From Pyrinomonadaceae bacterium (GTDB lineage: Bacteria > Acidobacteriota > Blastocatellia > Pyrinomonadales > Pyrinomonadaceae), in NCBI GenBank assembly GCA_025929655.1, contig JAICPV010000043.1, positions 1 through 10,400 on the forward strand: a stretch of 10,400 nucleotides of DNA, written 5' to 3'. Below, in pieces: positions 4,897 to 10,400 of this stretch; positions within the stretch are counted from its first letter, which is position 1, and each line of letters starts with the position of its first letter. Below the pieces are notes generated by a model, which did no database searches, had not been told where the DNA came from, and saw nothing but the letters and a program-made list of their open reading frames with translations. The position numbers and the translations under genes are program-made.

Positions 4897-6264
4897 TTAA
4901 AGCTCCTTCCGCTTTCCTGCTGAATCGACAACTTCCGGATCCTTTGCGAACGGTTTCGTTTGGGGAATGATCTCTTTCGCGTCGCCAACTATCACCATCG
5001 CCGCGACATCCGGGCGCACGTACTCGTTCGCTACGCGCTGGACGTCGTCCGCTGTTATCGCGTCGATTCGCTCGCGGTAGCTTTGAAGATAATCGTCGGG
5101 CAAACCGTAGAGGACCTGGTTGGAAATCAATCCTGTTAAACCTTCCTGTGTTTCGGCACGGATCGGAAAAACTCCGGTAAGAAAACTTTTCGCGTCCGCC
5201 AACTCGTCACTTGAAACTCTTTCGTCGCGGATCCGCTCCAATTCGTAAAAGAATTCTTTCAACGCATCTCCAGTAACGGCGGTCCGAACCTCGGCCGTAG
5301 CTTCGAAATCGCCCGCAAGTTTTTTCGCGTCCAGGCGAGTGTATGCACCGTAGGTATAGCCTTTTTCCTCGCGCAGATTCATAAACACGCGCGACGACGC
5401 CCCGGCACCGAGGACCTGATTCATCACTGTCGCCGCGAAATGGTCGGGATGATTCCTCGGGATCGCGATGTTCGAGATCACGATATTCGCCTGCGCCGAT
5501 CCAGGCCGGTCCACGATCGTTAGCGTGCGTTCCGACCTCTCCGACACGGAAGTTTCACCATGCGATTCCGGCGTTCCGGACGGCCAGGCGGCGAAAAGCT
5601 CGTTGAGCTGGTTCTCCAGTTCCGCGGCATCGACGTCGCCGACCACAATCATGACGGCATTGTTCGGCACGAAAGCCGTTTCGTGAAAACGCATCAGCGA
5701 TTCGCGTTTCAAGCGTTCGTAATCCGCTTCCGACGGAGAAACGACGGAATACGGGTGTTCGCCGTAAATAAGGCGCGCCGCTTGCTCATTAGCGAGGAAA
5801 TTCGGCTGGGACCGCTGATATTTGAGATTTTCGACCGCGTTCCGTTTGTAAAGATCGATCTCATTTTCCGGGAACGACGGTTTAAATAGCACCTCGGCGA
5901 TCAGCCCGAGGATCTCGTCAGAATAGATCGAAAGTGCCGAGCCGGATATCACTGTGAAATCGTTCGACGCGCTGGCATGCAGCGTCGCACCGAGCCGCTC
6001 GACCTTTTCCGCGAGTTCCCTGCTCGAATATTTCTCCGTCCCCTCTGTAAGCATCGCGGCGGTCGCTGACGTCAACCCTGTCGCGCCCTTCGGATCCTGC
6101 GCATCGCCGCGCAAGAACGCCAGCCGAACACTGACCAGCGGCACGCGCTCGGAAGGAAGCACGATGACGCGCATACCGTTCACGAGCGAATAGCGGATCG
6201 GATCGGCAATGTTGAACGGAACGGGATCGAGCGGTGCGGGTGGTTTTGCTATCGATACTGCCAT
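4897..6264 (-). CDS. M16-family peptidase homologue without the zinc site (partner subunit)
   Basis: A 455-residue member of the pitrilysin/processing-peptidase (M16) family with the usual two homologous halves. Where the active enzyme has HxxEH, this chain reads GLTSATAAMLTEGT (about 63-76), so both histidines and the glutamate are gone. It keeps the C-terminal-half motif SRVFMNLREEKGYTYGAYT (R298, Y305), which in M16 enzymes helps hold the substrate. This is the pattern of the non-catalytic subunit of a two-subunit M16 protease, as in mitochondrial processing peptidase. No convincing signal peptide is seen. It lies 36 bases after the M16 gene with an intact zinc site and on the same strand, which supports a heterodimer. 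The start ATG at 6264 has only a distant AGGA, so coupling to the upstream gene is likely. Confidence 0.9.
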   Translation of the reverse strand: MAVSIAKPPAPLDPVPFNIADPIRYSLVNGMRVIVLPSERVPLVSVRLAFLRGDAQDPKGATGLTSATAAMLTEGTEKYSSRELAEKVERLGATLHASASNDFTVISGSALSIYSDEILGLIAEVLFKPSFPENEIDLYKRNAVENLKYQRSQPNFLANEQAARLIYGEHPYSVVSPSEADYERLKRESLMRFHETAFVPNNAVMIVVGDVDAAELENQLNELFAAWPSGTPESHGETSVSERSERTLTIVDRPGSAQANIVISNIAIPRNHPDHFAATVMNQVLGAGASSRVFMNLREEKGYTYGAYTRLDAKKLAGDFEATAEVRTAVTGDALKEFFYELERIRDERVSSDELADAKSFLTGVFPIRAETQEGLTGLISNQVLYGLPDDYLQSYRERIDAITADDVQRVANEYVRPDVAAMVIVGDAKEIIPQTKPFAKDPEVVDSAGKRKEL

Positions 6265-6300
6265 AGAAATGACGCGTTAAGTTTCCTGATCGAACTTCTA

Positions 6301-7578
6301 CTAACCTTTCCCGGCCGGCACAACGTCCAGGAGCGACCGGTTTTCCGTTTTCACATATTCGCTGACCGCATTGCTGATCTGTTCGGGCGTAACGGCAAGC
6401 AGTTCGTCGAGATCTGAGTTGATCAATTTCGGATCGCCATCGTATAGCGCGAATTCCGCCAGTGTCTGTGCGCGGCTCATTGCCGATTGTCGCATCCGCA
6501 CCGTGTCGTTGATCAATTGATTGTGAAGCTTTTCGATCTCGTCGGTCTTCGGGCCGTTTTGCGCGAGGTCGCTGACCTCGTGCATGATGATCTCCCTTAT
6601 CCGGCTGAGGTCGTGGCCGGGCTTGGGGATCGCGCCGACGTATATACTCGACGGCCCTCGACGCTCGTCCGTGAAACCGAACAACTGCACGACCGATTCT
6701 TCGCCCTTCACAAGCTTCTGATAAAGCCGCGAGCTGTCGCCGTCGTAAAGAAGCTTTCCGGCGAGATAAAGCGCGTTGTATTCCGGTGATCGCCGCGGCG
6801 GGATCTTCCAGCCGATCAGAAAAGCCGGAAGGGGAGCCAGCGGGTCGTGCCATTGCTGATACTGGTTCGCGACTTCCTTCGGCTCGCTCACGTCGATCGA
6901 TGAAGGCTTCGGCTGGGAAGGAATATCGCCAAAATTCTGTTCGATCAAGGCCTTTGCCGTCGCGGGGTCGAAGGCACCGGAAACGGCGAGGATGGCATTG
7001 TTAGGAGCGTAATAAGTCTTGAAAAATTCCTGCACATCCTCGACCGAGGCGTCGTCGAGGTCCTCCATCGAGCCGATCGTGGAATGCGCGTTTGCAAAAT
7101 TTTTGTAGATCATCGCCGCGATCAGGTCGAATATCTGGCCGTAGGGCTGATTGTCGTATCGCAGGCGCTTTTCTTCCTTCACGGCTTCGCGCTGATTGTC
7201 GAGATTCTCCTGCGTTACGGCGAGCGACCGCATCCGGTCGGATTCCAGCCAAAGCGCAAGCGGCAGCTGGTCCGCCGGCATTGTTTCGAAATAATTCGTG
7301 CGCTCGCTGGACGTGGTGCCGTTCATAGTGCCGCCGGCTTTCATTATGTACTGAAAATGCCCGGCCTTCGGGACGTTCGCCGAACCCTGGAACATCATGT
7401 GCTCGAAAAGGTGAGCGAAACCGGTCCGTCCCTCGCGCTCGTTGCGCGAGCCGACGTCGTAATAAACAGCGATCGCCACGACCGGCACGGCGTCGTCGCG
7501 ATTCAGAACGACCCGGAAGCCGTTGCCCAGCGTATATTCCTCGACGTCCAGATCCGGCAAATTGAAGCGTGCAGTCAT
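6301..7578 (-). CDS. M16-family zinc metallopeptidase, catalytic subunit
   Basis: A 425-residue M16 peptidase with the inverted zinc motif intact: GFAHLFEHMMFQGS gives H56, E59 and H60. A glutamate in QREAVKEEKRL, about 76 residues on (E136), is the expected third zinc ligand. GTMNGTTSSERTNYF, typical of bacterial M16B enzymes, follows. The C-terminal half lacks the LRExxGYxY substrate-holding motif, which the downstream partner supplies. Such proteases degrade peptides or process signal sequences; the substrate here is unknown. No N-terminal signal sequence is evident, so location is unresolved. AGGAAAAT just before the ATG is the ribosome site, and a promoter-like pair lies in the 66-base gap after the S8 gene. 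The two M16 genes thus probably form their own transcript, with possible read-through from upstream. Confidence 0.93.
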   Translation of the reverse strand: MTARFNLPDLDVEEYTLGNGFRVVLNRDDAVPVVAIAVYYDVGSRNEREGRTGFAHLFEHMMFQGSANVPKAGHFQYIMKAGGTMNGTTSSERTNYFETMPADQLPLALWLESDRMRSLAVTQENLDNQREAVKEEKRLRYDNQPYGQIFDLIAAMIYKNFANAHSTIGSMEDLDDASVEDVQEFFKTYYAPNNAILAVSGAFDPATAKALIEQNFGDIPSQPKPSSIDVSEPKEVANQYQQWHDPLAPLPAFLIGWKIPPRRSPEYNALYLAGKLLYDGDSSRLYQKLVKGEESVVQLFGFTDERRGPSSIYVGAIPKPGHDLSRIREIIMHEVSDLAQNGPKTDEIEKLHNQLINDTVRMRQSAMSRAQTLAEFALYDGDPKLINSDLDELLAVTPEQISNAVSEYVKTENRSLLDVVPAGKG

Positions 7579-7595
7579 ATTTTCCTAGTGTTTTT

Positions 7596-7624
7596 ATAAA
7601 AGCACTTCGACCGAAAAATTGCAA
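7596..7624 (-). promoter_or_regulatory. Putative promoter of the M16 pair
   Basis: On the minus strand, TTGCAA (7624-7619) and TTTTAT (7601-7596) are 17 bases apart in the AT-rich gap between the S8 and M16 genes, each with 4/6 consensus matches. A start near 7589 leaves a very short leader before the ATG at 7578. It uses the same TTGCAA -35-like word as the Rad52-family gene. Confidence 0.4.
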
Positions 7625-7644
7625 AATATCGGAAGGAAAAGGCT

Positions 7645-8433
7645 TCAGCTGCCGCGGCGGTTCTCGGATGCGATCGCGTAAAGGGCCGATTTAATGTGAA
7701 AAGGGGTAAGATTTGGGTCTTTTTCAAGCAGGAGAGCAATTATCCCTGCGATATGCGGACACGCGAAGCTGTTGCCGGTCAGGCTGCGATGTCCGCCGCC
7801 CGGCCACGGCGCCCGAACATTGACGCCGGGTGCTGTCAGCTCGATGACCTCGCCGAACGTGAAGCCGAAATTCATCGGATCCGGGTCGCTGCTTTTTATC
7901 ACTGAGATCAGCGAGGACGAAAACACCGACGGAAAGCTAGGCTGCGGAAGATTGTTCGCCGCCGCGACAACTATACAGCCTGCTTGATATGCACGGTCCA
8001 AAAGATCATGCAGAGGCGAAAAGAACTGCGGCTTCGTCGTTCCAAGACTGAGATTGATAACCTTGTAGCGCTGCTTTATCGCGTATTCGAGCCCCGCGAG
8101 GAAAACATTCCCGTCGCCTAATCCGGCTGCCCCGAGGACCTTGATGCTGTTGAGCCGGGCGTCCGGCGCGACCTTTGCGATTATGCCGGCACATGCTGTT
8201 CCATGGCCCGCGGAATCGCCGGATTTCGAAGGCTCGAAAACGACCCGCTTTCCCTCCACGCGCGCTTCAACGGACTCTGCCAGCCGGCCTTTCAAATCAG
8301 GGTGATCCCGGTCGATCCCGCTGTCGATAACAGCCACAGAAACGCCCCGGCCCGAACACGAACGCCAGTGCGCCTGCGGCCGAAACCCTCCGGACATCGT
8401 CGAAAGAAACTGGGAGTCGTCGACATTCATCAT
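7645..8433 (-). CDS. Intracellular subtilisin-like (S8) serine peptidase, minimal form
   Basis: A 262-residue chain that is almost only the S8 catalytic domain. The triad is visible as D37 (VAVIDSGID), H77 (GHGTACAGII) and S222 (GNSFACPHIAG), with the oxyanion asparagine at N160 or N161 (VAAANN). No signal peptide and no inhibitor-like propeptide are present, so it probably acts in the cytoplasm and must be controlled another way. The serine motif is unusual: GNSFACPH rather than the common GTSMAxPH. The frame stays open upstream to 8604, but that part overlaps the GAF gene. The start was placed at the ATG at 8433, which overlaps the GAF stop (TGATG). A second ATG follows directly at 8430. 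No good ribosome site is seen, so translation is likely coupled to the GAF gene, and the GAF protein is the obvious candidate regulator. Confidence 0.88.
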   Translation of the reverse strand: MMNVDDSQFLSTMSGGFRPQAHWRSCSGRGVSVAVIDSGIDRDHPDLKGRLAESVEARVEGKRVVFEPSKSGDSAGHGTACAGIIAKVAPDARLNSIKVLGAAGLGDGNVFLAGLEYAIKQRYKVINLSLGTTKPQFFSPLHDLLDRAYQAGCIVVAAANNLPQPSFPSVFSSSLISVIKSSDPDPMNFGFTFGEVIELTAPGVNVRAPWPGGGHRSLTGNSFACPHIAGIIALLLEKDPNLTPFHIKSALYAIASENRRGS

Positions 8434-9203
8434 CAGGCCAGATAAGAAGTGTTGTCGCCGCTGTCCGAAAAGCGGATCACAGCCTCGAAGATCTCTCTCG
8501 CCAAGATACGCTCCGCTTCGCCCCGTGAAGTTAACTCTCGTATCAGCAATGCAAGATCCATCATTTCCTTGTGTTCCGACGACGTGCGGACGTCGTGGAG
8601 CCATTCGCGGATCGAGGCGGCGTCGGGGTCTTCGGAGCTAAGCATTCGCTCGCCGAGATCGCGAAATAACTTTGCCGATTGATATGCATTCACGAGCGAG
8701 GCGATAGCATCGGCGAAGCCTGCAGCCCGATCCATCTCCTCTGGCGTATACGACGCGAATGGCGGATCGCCACGCCGGTTTATATACTCGAGCACCCCGA
8801 TCACTTCCCCGCCGTGCCGGAGCGGGGTTGCAAGTATCGTTTGCGTCGAATAGCCCGTTTTTTTGTCAACCTCGGCGTAAAAGGATTCATCCTCGCCGGC
8901 GTCGGCGATCGCCATCGGCTGTCCGGAAGAAAGTACGAAGCCGGCGATGCCCTTTCCGCCCGGCACGCGAATATTCAAAAGCTGGTCCGCGACACGCCCG
9001 ATCGCTATCAGGAACCTAAGGTCGCCGTCATCGCCGTCGCGCACGAGGACCGAGGCCTCGTCGCAGTCGATCTCGGATGCCGAAAGGGTTAAAAGGCTCC
9101 GGATCGACGCCGTAAGCGGTTCCGTGAGAATATTTGCCGCATCCACGGTTTCGATCAGTCGCTTAAGTTTTATGTTTAGGTCCAGCGGACCGGTTCCCGG
9201 CAT
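8433..9203 (-). CDS. GAF-domain sensor-like protein
   Basis: A 256-residue soluble protein from the ATG at 9203. Residues about 15-155 form one GAF domain: ASVLVRDGDDGDLRFLIAIG, VPGGKGIAGFVLSSGQPMAI, then TQTILATPLRHGGEVIGVLE and YINRRGDPPFASYTPEEMD. The last part resembles the NKxF-DE signature of cyclic-nucleotide-binding GAF domains, so a cyclic nucleotide or another small ligand is plausible. The remaining 90 residues look helical (IREWLHDVRTSSEHKEMMDL, ERILAREIFEAVIRF). No kinase, cyclase, EAL or DNA-binding output domain is attached. An in-frame GTG at 9254 would add 17 residues; neither start has a convincing ribosome site, so the N-terminus is uncertain. Its stop overlaps the S8 start, suggesting the S8 protease is the output partner. 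It diverges from the S41 gene. Confidence 0.82.
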   Translation of the reverse strand: MPGTGPLDLNIKLKRLIETVDAANILTEPLTASIRSLLTLSASEIDCDEASVLVRDGDDGDLRFLIAIGRVADQLLNIRVPGGKGIAGFVLSSGQPMAIADAGEDESFYAEVDKKTGYSTQTILATPLRHGGEVIGVLEYINRRGDPPFASYTPEEMDRAAGFADAIASLVNAYQSAKLFRDLGERMLSSEDPDAASIREWLHDVRTSSEHKEMMDLALLIRELTSRGEAERILAREIFEAVIRFSDSGDNTSYLA

Positions 9204-9341
9204 ACGGAGATTTTCGCCGAATAACCCGGCAATCGCAAACGAGGCTCCGAACACTGGAAAACGGCGGCAATTCCAACTTTACTTACCGAAACGATCCACC
9301 CGATCAACTGCCTGTTCCACGCCTTTTGAGAGCGTATCCGT

Positions 9342-10400
9342 ATGTTTGTCTTTCGTTCAACGATACAAGCCGCGCTGGCGATTCTAGCGATCGCATTGGC
9401 GTCATCAGCGCAGGACATTCAGACGCTTGGACCCACCGGATCAGCGGGTACTTTCAAGCTCGTACCGGGAGCGACCTTTTCCGCTTCTCCAGGAAGGAGC
9501 GAGCGCAGGCCGAAATTAGCTACCCCGCTGAAACGTATTTCCGACGATTTCGACGAAGCCTTGGAACTGATCAGGGCCAATCACGCAACTTCGCGAGATG
9601 AAGGTCCGACACGCCGGTTTTCATCCGCGATCAACGGAATGCTGCGCGAGCTCGACCCTCATTCGGCCTATTACACTGCAAAGGAATTCAAGGCACTAAA
9701 TGACGATCATCGCGGGCGTTATTTTGGCATTGGCACGACGATCTCAAATTTCCGCAAGGACGGCCGGTCGGGTGTGTACGTACTTTCGGTGAAAAAAGAT
9801 TCGCCCGCGGCGCAGGCCGGACTGAGATTCGGAGATCAGATCGTAAACGTCGACGGGACGGACGTGAGAGAGATGGATTCTGTCGCGGTCCGCGATCTGG
9901 TACGAGGGCCGGAGGGCACTTTGGTGACGCTGAGAGTCGAGCGCTGGGGCGCCATTGAGCCGACGACCTTTCGTGTGCGGAGAGCTAATGTCGCTGAGCC
10001 CTCGATCCCCGCGGCGTTCATCGTATCTGACGGCGTCGGCTTCATCGCTTTGACGGAAGGGTTTAGTTACACGACCACGACGGAGTTCGAAGCGGCGTTT
10101 CGTAAGTTACGGAAGCAGGGGATGCGGTCGTTGATCGTCGACCTTCGCGGAAACGGCGGCGGTTTGATGGAACAAGCTGTCAGCATCGCGGAAAAATTCC
10201 TGCCCGCAGGAAGGGTGATCGTTTCGCAACACAGCCGGCAGCCGTTGGACGAGCGCGTCGCGGTCTCGCAAAACAAACGCCCCGAAACGCTTCCCCTGGT
10301 CCTGCTGGTCGACGGGAACACGGCGTCCGCCTCGGAGATCTTTGCCGCCGCGATGCAGGATAACGACCGCGCGACGATAGTCGGCACACGCACGTTCGGC
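9342..10400 (+). CDS. Secreted PDZ-S41 C-terminal processing protease, N-terminal part
   Basis: Runs off the right edge; 353 residues are visible. It starts with a signal peptide (MFVFRSTIQAALAILAIALA, cleavage likely after ASSA at about residue 24), pointing to the periplasm or cell envelope. A helical region with LDPHSAYYT (near 107-115) follows, as is usual in the CtpA/Prc family. Next come a PDZ domain (about 125-212; VLSVKKDSPAAQAGLRFGDQ) and the S41 core with LIVDLRGNGGG and TASASEIFAAAMQDNDRA. The nucleophile should be S329, in TASASE. By comparison with E. coli Prc (Ser and Lys 25 residues apart), the catalytic lysine should be residue 354, the first codon beyond the window. The family trims or degrades envelope proteins from a C-terminal tail that the PDZ domain recognises. 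Only a weak GAGAG ribosome site precedes the ATG. It diverges from the GAF gene. Confidence 0.92.
   Translation, partial: MFVFRSTIQAALAILAIALASSAQDIQTLGPTGSAGTFKLVPGATFSASPGRSERRPKLATPLKRISDDFDEALELIRANHATSRDEGPTRRFSSAINGMLRELDPHSAYYTAKEFKALNDDHRGRYFGIGTTISNFRKDGRSGVYVLSVKKDSPAAQAGLRFGDQIVNVDGTDVREMDSVAVRDLVRGPEGTLVTLRVERWGAIEPTTFRVRRANVAEPSIPAAFIVSDGVGFIALTEGFSYTTTTEFEAAFRKLRKQGMRSLIVDLRGNGGGLMEQAVSIAEKFLPAGRVIVSQHSRQPLDERVAVSQNKRPETLPLVLLVDGNTASASEIFAAAMQDNDRATIVGTRTFG

Noticed and set aside
4871..4912. Inverted repeat GCGGAAG / CTTCCGC as terminator between the convergent VOC and M16 genes
   Set aside because: The loop is 28 bases, the right arm lies inside the M16 coding sequence, and no T tract follows.
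5918..6853. 311-codon minus-strand open frame overlapping both M16 genes
   Set aside because: It is in a different frame from two clear M16 proteins, is rich in Arg and Ala, and has no recognisable domain. It is a shadow of coding sequence.
7001..7624. 207-codon minus-strand open frame and opposing plus-strand frame at 7084-7599
   Set aside because: Both lie over the zinc-motif half of the M16 catalytic gene, are arginine-rich and have no family features.
8434..8604. Extended N-terminus of the S8 peptidase
   Set aside because: The extra 57 codons overlap the GAF coding sequence and have no subtilisin features. The stop/start overlap at 8433 explains the start better.
9326..9601. 91-codon plus-strand frame at the S41 start
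   Set aside because: The frame at 9342 gives a signal peptide, PDZ and S41 domains and stays open to the edge. The alternative frame has none of these.
1..10400. CRISPR arrays, tRNA or rRNA genes, insertion sequences
   Set aside because: No regularly spaced repeats, cloverleaf-like sequences or transposase motifs were found on reading both strands.

Overview
The window is bacterial chromosomal DNA of moderate GC, with Shine-Dalgarno sites of the AGGAG type, short intergenic gaps and several two- to three-gene operons. The mix of genes fits Acidobacteriota (Blastocatellia/Pyrinomonadaceae-like): a cobalamin mutase with a MeaB remnant, a type I-beta DAHP synthase, paired M16 peptidases, a PDZ-S41 protease, and VOC/DUF1579 cassettes. 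That placement is an impression from protein style, not a computed result.

Layout. Positions 1-328 hold the 3' end of a cobalamin-binding acyl-CoA mutase subunit, followed by a stub of its partner G-protein MeaB that stops before the GTPase domain. Positions 368-1447 encode a complete DAHP synthase, the first step of the shikimate pathway, followed by a strong hairpin. Positions 1526-3398 look like an accessory island: a small AT-rich membrane protein and an XRE-type regulator on the minus strand, and a Rad52-family single-strand annealing protein on the plus strand. The regulator and the annealase diverge from an AT-rich control region that has back-to-back promoter-like elements and repeated motifs. 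Positions 3414-3476 hold a nested inverted repeat of unknown role.

Positions 3549-4842 are a tight plus-strand operon, VOC protein - DUF1579-like protein - VOC protein, preceded by a hairpin that abuts the ribosome binding site. Positions 4897-9203 (or 9254) are read on the minus strand in the order GAF protein, intracellular S8 subtilisin, M16 peptidase with an intact zinc site, M16 homologue without a zinc site. The GAF and S8 genes overlap by one base. The two M16 genes probably make a two-part protease. Diverging from the GAF gene at 9342 is a secreted PDZ-S41 (C-terminal processing) protease that runs off the window.

How they may work together. The right half is a cluster of four peptidase-family proteins (S8, two M16, S41) with one sensor-like GAF protein. 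The most unusual part is the XRE/Rad52 pair. It resembles in outline the Deinococcus DdrO-DdrA arrangement, in which an XRE repressor controls a Rad52-family annealase, but no IrrE-type protease is visible here. That link is inference only. No tRNA, rRNA, CRISPR array or insertion sequence was recognised.
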